Counted from the stretch's first letter, positions 34,038 through 44,664 are shown. The stretch: 64,000 nt of DNA from Anaerococcus murdochii (GCF_019957155.1 NZ_JAIPME010000002.1:1674001-1738000), one strand, 5' to 3'. A program made the numbers and translations. Notes: a model not told the origin generated them from the letters alone.

Positions 34038-34393
34038 TGGTGGAGATGAAGGGACTCGAACCCTTGTCCGTGAAAGCGTCACCAAAGGCATATACAAGCT
34101 TATTAAGTTTTAAAGTTTCGCATAGAAAATAAAAAACTTACAAAAAGTTTTTATGCTAGCTTCATAATACTCGATATAGCTCAAAGCTTTGATATATCGG
34201 TTGTCGCGTAATTATAAAACGAATATTAAGTCTGCGACGGACCTAATATTCATTGCTGGACCTATTACTAGGCAGCTAGTGCGAAGTTTGCTTCGCTATT
34301 TTCGTTTGCGTTTATATTTAATTATCAATTTACGTTTTGATATACGGCCTGCAGCCAAAGCCTCTTCAATCACGTCGAAACCATGGCATCCCC
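34038..34393 (-). ncRNA. ssrA: tmRNA (transfer-messenger RNA)
   Basis: Read on the minus strand it begins GGGGATGCCATGGTTTCGAC and ends GGTTCGAGTCCCTTCATCTC followed by CACCA. The 5' GGGGATG pairs with the 3' CATCTCC as the acceptor stem. The tag frame (34309 down to 34268) encodes ANENSEANFALAA and a TAG stop, with the usual ALAA proteolysis signal. tmRNA rescues stalled ribosomes. The 356-nt length is typical. Its 3' end faces the mobile element, so it is the likely attachment site. Confidence 0.97.
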
Positions 34394-34403
34394 ATATAGG
34401 GTA

Positions 34404-34454
34404 ATTATACTTATATAATAATGCTTGTCAAAAGAGTTAAATATATGATAAAAT
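34404..34454. promoter_or_regulatory. Divergent overlapping promoters of ssrA and glgC
   Basis: Minus strand: TTGACA (34431-34426), 16-bp spacer, TATAAT (34409-34404), 10 bases before the tmRNA 5' end. Plus strand: TTGTCA (34425-34430), 18-bp spacer, TAAAAT (34449-34454), leading to glgC. The two -35 boxes occupy the same bases, so the polymerases should compete. Confidence 0.75.
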
Positions 34455-34541
34455 ATAAAAAAGAAAAGGTTTTCTAGAATATAATTTCCATATTTGGGTA
34501 TATATATGAAGACAAATATAATTCATAAAACAGGAGGGCTT

Positions 34542-35675
34542 ATGAGAAACGCAAATAACACTGCAGCAATGCTTTTAGCAGGTGGACAAGGTTCAAGACT
34601 TAAAGCATTGACAAGAGAGATGGCAAAACCGGTAGTTCCTTTTGGGGGGAAATATCGTATTATAGATTTCGCCCTTAGTAACTCTACAAATAGTGAAATT
34701 AAAGATATAGGTGTCTTGACTCAATATAAACCACAACTATTAAATGAACACCTTGGCATAGGCACTGCCTGGGATTATGACAGAAATTTTGGTGGCTTAA
34801 GAATTCTTACACCATACTATACTGAAGAAGGTGGTAGGTGGTTTGAAGGTACTGCTTCTGCTATATATGAAAATATCAATTATTTAGACGAGGTTAATCC
34901 AGAGTACGTTTTAATTTTATCAGGCGATCATATTTATAAGATGGATTACAGAGAACTTCTAGATGTACATAAGCAAAAAGGTGCTGACTGTACAATCGCT
35001 GTTATGGAAGTAGATTGGGAAGAGGCTAGTCGTTTTGGAATCATGAATACTGATGAAGATGGTAAAATTGTTGAATTTGAAGAAAAACCAGAAAATCCAA
35101 AATCAAACCTTGCATCAATGGGTATTTATATTTTCAATTGGAAAGTTTTAAGAAAAGAATTAATTGAAGATTATGAAAATAAAGAATCTACAAATGACTT
35201 TGGCCATGATATTATACCAAAAATGCTAAACCAAGGATCACCACTTTATGTTTATAAATTTGACGGTTATTGGAAGGATGTAGGAACAGTTAGAAGTTTC
35301 TGGCAGGCAAACCTTGATCTTATTGATCCTGATAATGAACTTCGAATTTATGATGATAACTGGAGAATATATACTAAATCTCTTAACCTACCTCCACATA
35401 GACTAGGCAAGAAGGCTGAGCTTACTGATACTCTTGTAAATGAAGCTTGTGTTATAAATGGCAAGGTTAATCATTCTGTTCTATTTTCTGAAGTCGAGAT
35501 AGAAGAAGGAGCTGAAGTTTATAATTCAGTTTTATTAAATGGAGTAAAAGTAAAATCTGGGGTTAAGATCTATAATGCTGTAGTAGCTGAAAACATGGAA
35601 TTAACCGAAGATATAGGCAAAGAAAATGACGAAAAAGTTTATCTTGTCAGCAATGAAGGGATAGAGGAGGAATAG
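34542..35675 (+). CDS. glgC: Glucose-1-phosphate adenylyltransferase, catalytic subunit
   Basis: A 377-residue enzyme that makes ADP-glucose from glucose-1-phosphate and ATP, the first committed step of glycogen synthesis. The N-terminal motif [17 protein letters not shown] and [13 protein letters not shown] are the family nucleotide-binding sequences. A left-handed beta helix forms the C-terminus. ATG 34542 has GGAGGG 4-9 bases upstream; an in-frame ATG at 34506 lacks a site. First gene of the glg operon, 1 bp before glgD. Confidence 0.95.
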   Translation: MRNANNTAAMLLAGGQGSRLKALTREMAKPVVPFGGKYRIIDFALSNSTNSEIKDIGVLTQYKPQLLNEHLGIGTAWDYDRNFGGLRILTPYYTEEGGRWFEGTASAIYENINYLDEVNPEYVLILSGDHIYKMDYRELLDVHKQKGADCTIAVMEVDWEEASRFGIMNTDEDGKIVEFEEKPENPKSNLASMGIYIFNWKVLRKELIEDYENKESTNDFGHDIIPKMLNQGSPLYVYKFDGYWKDVGTVRSFWQANLDLIDPDNELRIYDDNWRIYTKSLNLPPHRLGKKAELTDTLVNEACVINGKVNHSVLFSEVEIEEGAEVYNSVLLNGVKVKSGVKIYNAVVAENMELTEDIGKENDEKVYLVSNEGIEEE

Positions 35676-35676
35676 G

Positions 35677-36804
35677 ATGGAAAGAATTGTTGCTTTAGTT
35701 TATAGTCCTGACTTTAATGAATCAAATTATGGTCCTTTATGTAAATTTAGACCAGATTATATGTTGCCATTTGGTGGTAGATATAGAATTATAGATTTCG
35801 CCTTATCAAATCTTGCAAATTATGATATAAATAGGGTTATCTTGTATGCAGGTAGCAAATTGCGTTCTACTCTTGACCACGTTGGTAACGGAAAAAGCTG
35901 GGAATTAAATAGGAGAAATGGCGGCCTTATGATAAACCCAGTAGGCCTAGCTAGTAAAGGACCTAGAAGCGAAGTTGAAACATATTATGATACTATAGTG
36001 TATTTCCAAGAGCACGATTTTGAGTATGTTTACATCAAAAACCCAATGTACATTATAAAGGAAGACATTGGTGATGCAATGGAAAAAATGAAAGAAGAAG
36101 ACATTGATTGTTTAATCTTATCAAATAAGACTGTAGATAAGGATGGAGAATATCTAAACCAATCCATTATTAATTCTGATGATTCAGGAAAACCAACAGG
36201 TGTTGGCATTAACCTTGGAATTACAGATACAGTTGACTTATTCCTAGGCTCCTTACTAATGAAAAAAGAAGCTTTCCTAAATGTTTTAAGACATGCCATG
36301 CAGGCTAATGTATCTAATACTATGCTATCAGCACTTTTTGCTTATCCTGGAAAGTTAAATATTGATTTTTATAGACAAGAGAAAGAATTCGAAATTATTA
36401 AGGATGTAAATTCTTTCTATGAAGTTAATATGAGACTTCTTGACGAGGAGATTTTTGATGACCTATTCTATAAAGATGGTTTAGTATATACAAAATCAAA
36501 AGATGAACCATCAACTTCTTATACCAAAAATGCCAATGTTAAAAATTCGCTCATAGCTAACGGTGGAATTATTGAAGGAGAAGTTGAAAATTCTATTATA
36601 TTTAGGGGCGCAAAAATTGGAAAGGGAGCTATAATAAGAAACTCTATCATTTTCCAAGATTCTGTGATAGGTGACGGCGCTATTCTTAACTTTGTTATCA
36701 CTGATAAGGGTACAGAAATAGGCCACGATGTAAGATTATTTGGTAATAGGGCAAATCCATTCGTTACAGGAAAAAATGAATCGTTAGATCAAAGGAGCTA
36801 TTAA
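35677..36804 (+). CDS. glgD: GlgD, regulatory subunit of ADP-glucose pyrophosphorylase
   Basis: A 375-residue paralogue of GlgC. It keeps the fold ([16 protein letters not shown] and beta-helix repeats such as NSIIFRGAKIGKGAIIRNS) but lacks the GGQGSRL loop at its N-terminus, as in other Firmicute GlgD proteins, which are non-catalytic partners that activate GlgC. The stop TAA overlaps the glgA ATG by one base. Confidence 0.93.
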   Translation: MERIVALVYSPDFNESNYGPLCKFRPDYMLPFGGRYRIIDFALSNLANYDINRVILYAGSKLRSTLDHVGNGKSWELNRRNGGLMINPVGLASKGPRSEVETYYDTIVYFQEHDFEYVYIKNPMYIIKEDIGDAMEKMKEEDIDCLILSNKTVDKDGEYLNQSIINSDDSGKPTGVGINLGITDTVDLFLGSLLMKKEAFLNVLRHAMQANVSNTMLSALFAYPGKLNIDFYRQEKEFEIIKDVNSFYEVNMRLLDEEIFDDLFYKDGLVYTKSKDEPSTSYTKNANVKNSLIANGGIIEGEVENSIIFRGAKIGKGAIIRNSIIFQDSVIGDGAILNFVITDKGTEIGHDVRLFGNRANPFVTGKNESLDQRSY

Positions 36805-38234
36805 TGAATATACTTTTTCTAACAAGTGAATCAGTACCATTCATAAAAACTGGGGGGCTTGCAGATGTTGCTGGAGCTCTTCCAAAGGAACTTAAGAAAA
36901 AAGGTGTTGATATTAGGGTTGTATTACCCCTACATAAGGGAATAGATGGCTCTTTCCGTGAAAAAATGGAAAAGGTCACAGAATTTTACGTAGATCTTGA
37001 TTGGAAACACCAATACGCTGGAGTTTATCAGTTAGAATGGGATGGAGTAACTTATTATTTTATAGATAACCTTGAATATTTTGACAGAGATGGTCTCTAT
37101 GGTTACGATGATGATGCAGAAAGATATATCTATTATTCTAAGGCATGCACTCTTCTACCAAAAGAAATTAATTTTAAACCGGATATAATCCATTCAAATG
37201 ACTGGCATACAGCTATGGTCAATGTTTTTGTAAATGATTTTAGTCAGGGTGATAGTTTTTATGAAGACATAAGAACCCTATTTACTATTCACAACCTAAA
37301 ATACCAGGGAGTTTTCAACTCTGATTATATGGCTCTAGCCGGACTTGATGGAAGATATTTCAATGAAAACGACTTAAAGTATTTTGATGCAATAAACTTT
37401 ATGAAGGGTGGAATTATTCACGCAACTCATGTAAATACAGTATCAGAAAATTATGCCAGAGAAATTCAATATCCATTCTATGGCGAGGGTCTTGACGGAG
37501 TAATTCGAGAATATAATTTCAAGCTAGATGGAATTGTAAATGGAATTGACTATGATGTTTGGAATCCAAAAACTGATAAAAATTTAGCTAAAAATTACGA
37601 CTTAGACTCCATTGATGATAAGTATGTAAATAAAAAAGAATTACAAAAACTTTATAACCTTCCAGAAAGAGATGATGTTCCTGTATTTGGTATAGTTTCA
37701 AGGCTTAATGAAATGAAGGGTATGGATCTTGTTAGATATATCCTAGAAGAACTTTTACAAGAGGATATTCAATTAGTTGTTCTAGGCACAGGCGACTATA
37801 CCTATGAAGAAATGTTTAAATACTTTGAATGGAAGTATCCAGAAAAGGTAGCTGCAAGGATATATTATAATGATAAAGAATCACATGACATCTATGCAGG
37901 ATCTGATTTTTATCTCATGCCTTCTATTTCAGAACCATGCGGTATAAGCCAACTTATAGCCATGCGCTATGGATCTCTGCCAATTGTAAGGGAAGCTGGA
38001 GGTCTAAAAGATACTGTAATTCCTTATAATGAATATACCGGAGAGGGTACGGGCTATTCATTTGCAAATATAAATGCACACGAACTTTTATTTGCAGCTA
38101 AAAATGCCGTTGAAGTATATAAGAATAAAAAAGACGTCCATAGACATTTGATAGAAAATGCTATGAAGCAAAAGAATGACTGGGAAATGTCATCTGAAAA
38201 ATATTTAGAATTGTACGAAAGAATTAAAGCTTAG
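36804..38234 (+). CDS. glgA: Glycogen synthase
   Basis: A 476-residue GT5 family enzyme that transfers glucose from ADP-glucose to glycogen. The N-terminal KTGGLADVAGALPKEL is the ADP-glucose-binding loop. HSNDWHTAMV, SRLNEMKG and the C-terminal MPSISEPCGISQLIAMRYG are the other family motifs. The length is typical. It lies between glgD and the phosphorylase-like gene. Confidence 0.95.
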   Translation: MNILFLTSESVPFIKTGGLADVAGALPKELKKKGVDIRVVLPLHKGIDGSFREKMEKVTEFYVDLDWKHQYAGVYQLEWDGVTYYFIDNLEYFDRDGLYGYDDDAERYIYYSKACTLLPKEINFKPDIIHSNDWHTAMVNVFVNDFSQGDSFYEDIRTLFTIHNLKYQGVFNSDYMALAGLDGRYFNENDLKYFDAINFMKGGIIHATHVNTVSENYAREIQYPFYGEGLDGVIREYNFKLDGIVNGIDYDVWNPKTDKNLAKNYDLDSIDDKYVNKKELQKLYNLPERDDVPVFGIVSRLNEMKGMDLVRYILEELLQEDIQLVVLGTGDYTYEEMFKYFEWKYPEKVAARIYYNDKESHDIYAGSDFYLMPSISEPCGISQLIAMRYGSLPIVREAGGLKDTVIPYNEYTGEGTGYSFANINAHELLFAAKNAVEVYKNKKDVHRHLIENAMKQKNDWEMSSEKYLELYERIKA

Positions 38235-38239
38235 AAAAT

Positions 38240-40495
38240 ATGAAAAATGATAAAGATTTTATCGTAAAAAGAATACAAAGTTTTTTGTATTCTTTTTATG
38301 CTAAAAATATAGAAAACGCAAGAATAAATGAAGTTTACGACTGCCTGTGTAGGTATATGATGGAAATTATTGGTAAAACTTGGGTGAAATCTAAGTCCCT
38401 TGGTGGTGACAAAGACTATTATATTTTATCCTTCGAATACCTACCTGGAAAGTTTATTGAAAGAAATATTCATAGACTCAAGATAAAGGATGAAATAATA
38501 GGAGCTCTTGATGAAATGGGCTTTGACATCGCTGATATTTTAGCCTGTGAAAAGGAAGCTGACTTAGGCGTTGGAGATATTGGAGTTGGATCATCAGCCT
38601 TAATAAATGCTCTTGCTAATGAAAATAAGCGTGCAGTTGCCTATGCCTTAAGGTATGAAAATGGCAACCTAAAGCAAAAAATTATTGATGGTAGACAGGT
38701 CGAATATTCGGATTTTTGGCTGGAACAAGGATCAAACTGGGAACATAAAAAGGCCTTTTCCTACCTACTTGAAATTGATGGTAGAAAAAATAAATCAATT
38801 GCCTATGATATGCCTATATTAAGTGATGATGCTGGTTTTGTAAATACCTTAAGACTATTTAAATCTGAACCACTTAATGCAATAAATATTGATGATTTTT
38901 CTAGAGGAGATTTTTTAAAAGCTTACGATGACTATATAAATGTCAGTTCTATTAATAAGTTCTTGTATATAGATGATTCTACCTATGAAGGTAAGATTTT
39001 TAGGTTAAAACAAGAATATTTTTATTCGGTATCTGCAGTTAGGGATATATTTAGAAGGCATAATAAAAGACATGGTAAGATTGAAGGAATTGAAAACAAT
39101 ATAAAAATATACACTCATGATATTCATCCAAGCCTTTCAATAATCGAATTCATAAGGATTTTAACTCAAGAATATGACTATGATATGACTAAAGCTGTTG
39201 AAATGGCAAGAAATGTTTTTGAACATGTTGCTTTTTCAATAACAGATGATAGTGTCGAAGTTTACGATATAGACATGATAAGAAGGATAAATCCTGGGAT
39301 AATGGATGCAATCATTGAGATTCAAAAAAATCTTCAAATAAGCTCTAAAGATATTAGCCTTGTAAAGAATGGCAAGGTGTCTTTTAGGAATATAAATAAA
39401 TATCTGTCAGGAGAATATCACTACTTATCAAAAATCATTTCAGATTCTCGAGAAAATGATATTAACCATTCATATTATAATTATGGTACTGACAGGATTC
39501 TTTATGCTGAGGCTGCAAATATAGGACTTACAAATCTTTTTAAAGACTACGGCATAAGTTCTTATCATAATGAAAAAATTGGAAAAATCAAAAAACTAAA
39601 AAATAATAAAAATTTTATTCTTGATTTAGACAAAGTAAAGTACAATAATAAAAGTGCGTTCGCAAATATTGTCAAAAATAGGACAGGTGACATCATAAAT
39701 CCTTACTCTATTTTTGATATACAATTAACTATAATGCATGAAAGTAAAAGACAAATTCTTAATTGTCTTGCTATTGCTTATGAGTATTACATGCTAAAAT
39801 ATAATAGTAACCTTATGCTAACGCCAACCACCTATATATTTTCAGGTAAAGCCAATGAAGGATATTTCATGGCAAAAGAGACCATTAAATTTATCATAGC
39901 TCTTAAGAAAATGATTGATAAGGATAAATTTATTAGGGAAAAAATTAAAATTGTTTTTATAGAGGATTTAAATGTTGAGAAAATGAAAGTGATATTACCA
40001 TCAGTTGATGTTTATTCAAATCTTACACTACCAACCCTTGATAATCAGAATTTCAATATTTTAAATGCTATTTTTAACATGTCCAATATTCTATCCTCAA
40101 AGGGTGGAATTGTAGATAATCTTACTAGGGAAAATTCATTCTATACTTTTGGTGCCGACTTTAAACAAGTACAAAAATTATATGAGGATAATACATATAA
40201 TGCCAATGAGTTTTATTATGATAAGCAGGTTGTTAAATTCACTATAGACAATTTATTAAATGAATCCTTTGAAGATTTTCCTTATAATTTCAAGACTATT
40301 TACGATCAGTTGTTGATGTATAATGACTCCTTTAAGTGTTTTTATGATTTAGAAGATTTAATTGATACACGTAAAATTATCAAGAAGGACTTTTTGGATG
40401 TTTATAAATGGACTAATAGACAAATTGAAAATATATTGTGGGCAAATAATTTTAGATTGGATGAAGTAATTAGTAAAGAGAATGAACTTAGTTAA
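38240..40495 (+). CDS. Glycogen phosphorylase homologue, probably inactive
   Basis: At 751 residues it is collinear with glycogen phosphorylase: IRYE-type strand at ALRYENGNLKQKI, DGRQVEYSDFWLEQGSNWE, IHPSLSIIEFIRILTQEY, and FSGKANEGYFMAKETIKFII. However, the segment that should read EASGTGNMKF reads DNQNFNILNA, so the PLP-binding lysine is Asn609. The glycine loop GNGGLGRLA is replaced by GDIGVGSSA, and NKTNGVTPRRW is not seen. It probably cannot bind PLP normally or phosphorolyse glycogen. The frame is intact over its full length, so it is kept for some other role, such as glycogen binding or regulation. Between glgA and pulA. Confidence 0.85.
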   Translation: MKNDKDFIVKRIQSFLYSFYAKNIENARINEVYDCLCRYMMEIIGKTWVKSKSLGGDKDYYILSFEYLPGKFIERNIHRLKIKDEIIGALDEMGFDIADILACEKEADLGVGDIGVGSSALINALANENKRAVAYALRYENGNLKQKIIDGRQVEYSDFWLEQGSNWEHKKAFSYLLEIDGRKNKSIAYDMPILSDDAGFVNTLRLFKSEPLNAINIDDFSRGDFLKAYDDYINVSSINKFLYIDDSTYEGKIFRLKQEYFYSVSAVRDIFRRHNKRHGKIEGIENNIKIYTHDIHPSLSIIEFIRILTQEYDYDMTKAVEMARNVFEHVAFSITDDSVEVYDIDMIRRINPGIMDAIIEIQKNLQISSKDISLVKNGKVSFRNINKYLSGEYHYLSKIISDSRENDINHSYYNYGTDRILYAEAANIGLTNLFKDYGISSYHNEKIGKIKKLKNNKNFILDLDKVKYNNKSAFANIVKNRTGDIINPYSIFDIQLTIMHESKRQILNCLAIAYEYYMLKYNSNLMLTPTTYIFSGKANEGYFMAKETIKFIIALKKMIDKDKFIREKIKIVFIEDLNVEKMKVILPSVDVYSNLTLPTLDNQNFNILNAIFNMSNILSSKGGIVDNLTRENSFYTFGADFKQVQKLYEDNTYNANEFYYDKQVVKFTIDNLLNESFEDFPYNFKTIYDQLLMYNDSFKCFYDLEDLIDTRKIIKKDFLDVYKWTNRQIENILWANNFRLDEVISKENELS

Positions 40496-42377
40496 CAATA
40501 TTAGCTATAAAGAAATAAAAAAAATTAAATTAGGAGCAACTTATTCTAAAAATGAAACTACATTTAAGGTATTTGCTCCAAATCGAGATAAGATTGACCT
40601 AGTAATAACGGATGATTATAAAAAAGTTAGAAGAGATATCTATCCAATGGTAAAGGATGAGATGGGGATATTTACTGTTAGTTTAAAGGGAAACTACGAC
40701 GAATATTTTTATAATTATATTGTTGAAGATAAGTATGAAGTAACAGATCCTTATGCAGTTTCAGCATCGATAAACTCTATGTATTCGGCTGTTATTGATT
40801 TGGGGGATACAAATCCAGAAGGATTTAAGGAAAGCAAACATCCTGACATTAAGGAAAATGAAGCTATCATTTATGAGTTAAGTGTAAAAAATTATACTGC
40901 TGACCAGTCAAGTGGGGTTTATAATAGGGGTAAGTTTTTAGGGCTTGCAGAAGCTGGTACCAGATACAAGGATGTAAAGACAGGACTTGATAATATAAAA
41001 GAGCTTGGTGTGACCCATGTACAAGTTTTACCTATTTATGACTTTATTTCTGTAGATGAAGATCATTCGAGATTTTTCCATGATGATAATTATAATTGGG
41101 GTTATGATCCTGAATTATATTTTGCCCCAGAAGGTTCCTACTCAACTAATCCTTTAAATCCAAAATCTAGGGTTAGGGAAGCTAAGGAGATGGTGAAGGC
41201 CTTTCACGATAGGGGAATAGGTGTGATTATGGATGTAGTTTTCAACCACACTTTTAAAACTATAGATTCAAACCTAAATACCCTGGCTCCTAAATATTAT
41301 CACAGGACAAATCCTGATGAGAGTTTTTCAAATGGTTCAGGCTGTGGGAATGAGCTTGCAAGCGAGAAACCATTTGTTAGAAAACTTATTATAGATTCTT
41401 TAGTTTATTGGGCAAAGGAATATAAAATTGATGGTTTCAGGTTTGACTTAATGGCTCTTATTGACCTTGAAACTATAAAGATTGCAATAAAAGAGCTAAA
41501 GAAAATCAACCCAAATATAATTATATATGGTGAGCCATGGATGGCCTTATCTTCACCTCTAGCTTACGACCAGCAAATATGGAAGGGTAGACAGAGATCA
41601 AATGGATTTGGTGTTTTTAATGATGATTTCAGGGATGCTATCAAAGGTGATGTAAATTCATATGGAAAGGGTTATATTCAAGGCATATTCAACAACAAAC
41701 ATGCTATTGAAACTGGAATAAGGGGTTCGATAGATATCGGTAATGGCGATGGTTTTGCAGACGATGCTAGTGAGACAATAAATTATTTTAATTGCCACGA
41801 TAACTTGATTCTATATGATAAGCTTGCTATTTCACTTGATGACACCAGTGATATCAATTCATATGTTAAACTGGCCTTAGGGATCATTATGTTATCTTTC
41901 GGTAAGCCATTTATTTACGAAGGAAATGAGTTTAATCACAGCAAAAAAAATGATGCAAATTCATATAGGTCACCGCTTTATATAAATGCTATAAATTGGG
42001 AAGATAAGGAAAATAATAAAGAAATTTTCACCTACACCAAAGACTTAATTGCCCTTAGGAAATCTATAGAAGCTTTTAAATATACATCATATGATGAAAT
42101 AGAAAATAGACTTGATTTTATTGAAGGTCTTGATAATAGCTTAATAGGATACACACTCAATAAGGAATATTTAGTTTTAATAAATGTAAATTGTCATGAA
42201 ATCTTCATTGACCACGATAAATTAGTAAATTATCTTGGTTCTGAAGGGTATAATAAAATTGAAAAGATTTTTGACAAAGAGGGTATGAATAATATAAGCA
42301 TAGATATAAGTCATGGTATTAACTTAGAATCTTTGTCAGTAAATGTATATAAGATAGGAGAGGCTTATGGATTATAA
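40482..42377 (+). CDS. pulA: Type I pullulanase (glycogen debranching)
   Basis: A 631-residue GH13 enzyme that hydrolyses alpha-1,6 branches. The pullulanase signature YNWGYDP is present. Catalytic residues fit: nucleophile Asp322 in GFRFDLMA, acid/base Glu351 in YGEPW, and Asp440 in NCHDN. The N-terminal carbohydrate-binding beta domain covers about residues 1-110. There is no signal peptide, so it acts on internal glycogen. It overlaps the phosphorylase-like gene by 14 bp and pgm by 11 bp. Confidence 0.92.
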   Translation: MNLVNNISYKEIKKIKLGATYSKNETTFKVFAPNRDKIDLVITDDYKKVRRDIYPMVKDEMGIFTVSLKGNYDEYFYNYIVEDKYEVTDPYAVSASINSMYSAVIDLGDTNPEGFKESKHPDIKENEAIIYELSVKNYTADQSSGVYNRGKFLGLAEAGTRYKDVKTGLDNIKELGVTHVQVLPIYDFISVDEDHSRFFHDDNYNWGYDPELYFAPEGSYSTNPLNPKSRVREAKEMVKAFHDRGIGVIMDVVFNHTFKTIDSNLNTLAPKYYHRTNPDESFSNGSGCGNELASEKPFVRKLIIDSLVYWAKEYKIDGFRFDLMALIDLETIKIAIKELKKINPNIIIYGEPWMALSSPLAYDQQIWKGRQRSNGFGVFNDDFRDAIKGDVNSYGKGYIQGIFNNKHAIETGIRGSIDIGNGDGFADDASETINYFNCHDNLILYDKLAISLDDTSDINSYVKLALGIIMLSFGKPFIYEGNEFNHSKKNDANSYRSPLYINAINWEDKENNKEIFTYTKDLIALRKSIEAFKYTSYDEIENRLDFIEGLDNSLIGYTLNKEYLVLINVNCHEIFIDHDKLVNYLGSEGYNKIEKIFDKEGMNNISIDISHGINLESLSVNVYKIGEAYGL

Positions 42378-44061
42378 GAAAATTTTTGATACTTGGTACG
42401 AAGATGACAGGTTTGATGAAGAAACCAGGAAAGAGTTAGAGGCCATTAAAGACAACGATGAAGAAATCAAGGATAGGTTTTATCAATCATTAAAATTCGG
42501 TACAGCAGGCCTTAGGGGTAAACTTGGTGCTGGCACAAATAGGATGAACAAGTATATGGTTGCTCAAGCTACTCAAGGTTTTGCAGATACCATAGCTGAA
42601 GGCGGAGAAGAAGCTAAGAAACGTGGCGTTGCCATTGCCTATGACGTAAGACATAAATCTCTAGAGTTTTCTAAGATTGCTGCTGAAGTTTTTGCTGCAA
42701 ATGGAATTAAGGTTTATATCCATAAGGACATAGAACCAACACCAGTATGTTCGTTTACAATTCGTGAACTTGGTTGTGTGGCAGGTGTAATGGTAACAGC
42801 ATCACACAACCCAAGAGAATACAATGGTTATAAGGCTTATAATGAAGAAGGCAGCCAAATTATGGATGAGACTGCCAACAAGATCTTATCCTATATTGGT
42901 GACCACCCAGACTTTTTTGAAATCCCAAGAATGGACTTTGAAGAGGGTCTAAAAGATGGAATTATTGAATATGTTCCAGATGAAGTTATCGATAAATATA
43001 TTTCTCTAATCCTAGATTGCACAATTAATGATGAGGGAATTGACAAGGATATTTGCGTAGTTTACTCTCCACTTAATGGTACAGGAAATAAACTAGTTAG
43101 AAGAATTCTCGACGAGAGAGGATTTACAAATATACATGTTGTTAAAGAACAAGAAAATCCAGATCCAGATTTTACAACTGTTGGATATCCAAACCCTGAA
43201 GATCCAAAGGCTTTCAAATATTCAGAAGAATTAGGAAAGAAAGTCGGAGCAGACCTTCTTCTAGCAACAGACCCTGACGCTGATAGGTGTGCTGTAGAAG
43301 TTAAGGATAAAAATGGGGAGTATCAGTTTCTAACAGGCAACTTAATAGGTACCCTATTAACCCAATATATTTTATCAGGTCTAAAAGATAAGGGAGAGCT
43401 TCCAGATAAGGCTGCAGTTGTTAAGTCAATTGTAACTACAGATTTAATCGCTCCAATTGCTGCTAAGTATGATGTTCAAAAATTCGATGTTCTAACAGGA
43501 TTTAAGAATATCTATGATAAGGCAAATGAGCTTGAAAGAGAAAATTCAGGCAAGTTTGTGTTTGGTTTTGAAGAATCAATTGGATATAATTACAAAGATT
43601 TTGTAAGAGATAAAGATTCTGTAAATGCTGCTATGATGATTACAGAAATGGCTGCATATTACAAAGCTAAGGGCAAGAGCTTAATAGATGTAATAGGAGA
43701 AATCTATGATGAGCATGGATATTATTCTAACGAAGTTATATCAATAGTTCTCGAAGGTGTAGATGGCCAAGAAAGAATTGGAAGGATTATGACTGAAGTA
43801 AGAACAAATCCTATCAAAGAATTTAATGGCGATAAGGTAGTTAAAGTTATTGACTATCAAAATGATGATACTGGACTTCCAAAATCAAATGTATTGAAAT
43901 ATTACTTTGGAGATGATTCTTGGGTAACATTAAGACCTTCAGGTACAGAGCCAAAGATTAAGATTTATGTAAATGCCATTGCTGATTCTATGGATAAAGC
44001 AAAAGATAAGAAAGATTCAATAGTTAAGCACATGGAAGCTGTAATTGACTCTATAAAATAA
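42367..44061 (+). CDS. pgcA: Phosphoglucomutase (alpha-D-phosphohexomutase)
   Basis: A 564-residue enzyme interconverting glucose-6-phosphate and glucose-1-phosphate, feeding GlgC. Active-site serine loop VTASHNPREYNGYKAY (Ser146), metal loop LLATDPDADRCA, sugar loop GFEESIGY and phosphate loop RPSGTEPKIKIY are all intact. The last gene of the operon, followed by a terminator. Confidence 0.95.
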   Translation: MDYKKIFDTWYEDDRFDEETRKELEAIKDNDEEIKDRFYQSLKFGTAGLRGKLGAGTNRMNKYMVAQATQGFADTIAEGGEEAKKRGVAIAYDVRHKSLEFSKIAAEVFAANGIKVYIHKDIEPTPVCSFTIRELGCVAGVMVTASHNPREYNGYKAYNEEGSQIMDETANKILSYIGDHPDFFEIPRMDFEEGLKDGIIEYVPDEVIDKYISLILDCTINDEGIDKDICVVYSPLNGTGNKLVRRILDERGFTNIHVVKEQENPDPDFTTVGYPNPEDPKAFKYSEELGKKVGADLLLATDPDADRCAVEVKDKNGEYQFLTGNLIGTLLTQYILSGLKDKGELPDKAAVVKSIVTTDLIAPIAAKYDVQKFDVLTGFKNIYDKANELERENSGKFVFGFEESIGYNYKDFVRDKDSVNAAMMITEMAAYYKAKGKSLIDVIGEIYDEHGYYSNEVISIVLEGVDGQERIGRIMTEVRTNPIKEFNGDKVVKVIDYQNDDTGLPKSNVLKYYFGDDSWVTLRPSGTEPKIKIYVNAIADSMDKAKDKKDSIVKHMEAVIDSIK

Positions 44062-44072
44062 AATAATTCTAG

Positions 44073-44100
44073 GCCTCAGGGGAAACTCTGAGGTTTTTTT
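44073..44100 (+). terminator. Terminator of the glycogen operon
   Basis: Stem CCTCAG/CTGAGG with loop GGGAAACT followed by eight or more T residues, 12 bp after the pgm stop. Confidence 0.85.
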
Positions 44101-44160
44101 CTTAAAAACTTGAATTTAGGCTTAAAATATCATAATATATAGCCAAGGAGTATTAAATAT

Positions 44161-44664
44161 ATGGAAAAATTTTTTAATCTTATTGATAAAGTATTTTCAA
44201 TAAATGTTTTTGGAAGTTTAACTTTATATCAATTATTATCAACAATATTAAAGTATATATTTGTTTTTGTAGTTTTTTATTTTATTTACTCTATTATTAG
44301 AATAATATATTACGATGTTAGAACTACACTTAAAAAAGAACAAGATTCTGATACTTATTTAAAATTAATAAATTTGAACGATGGTTTTTCCTTTATGGTT
44401 CAAGAATATTACTTTTTGGGAGAAGATAACACTATTGGTAGAGATGCAAGAAATACTATAAGTATTAATGATAAGTATTTATCAAAATTCCATGCTAGAA
44501 TTCTTCAAGACGAAAGTATGTATTTTCTCGAAGACCTAAAATCAGCAAATGGTACTTATTTAAACGATGAAAAAATCATTGATGCTATAGAACTAAAATC
44601 TGGAGATATTATTAGAATAGGATCTCTTAAGTTTTTATTTGTCCAAGGTGATCGAGATGAATAA
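44161..44664 (+). CDS. Membrane-anchored FHA-domain protein
   Basis: A 167-residue protein. One N-terminal membrane helix (about 22-48) is followed by a forkhead-associated domain (about 85-160) with TIGRDARNTISINDKYLSK, FHARI and SANGTYLND, the phosphothreonine-binding residues. It overlaps the next gene by 8 bp. FHA proteins next to RodA/FtsW and PBP genes link cell-wall growth to Ser/Thr kinase signalling, as in Actinobacteria. Confidence 0.88.
   Translation: MEKFFNLIDKVFSINVFGSLTLYQLLSTILKYIFVFVVFYFIYSIIRIIYYDVRTTLKKEQDSDTYLKLINLNDGFSFMVQEYYFLGEDNTIGRDARNTISINDKYLSKFHARILQDESMYFLEDLKSANGTYLNDEKIIDAIELKSGDIIRIGSLKFLFVQGDRDE

Noticed and set aside
34189..34404. Open frame of 71 residues on the plus strand
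   Set aside because: It lies inside the tmRNA gene on the opposite strand. The RNA explains the sequence.
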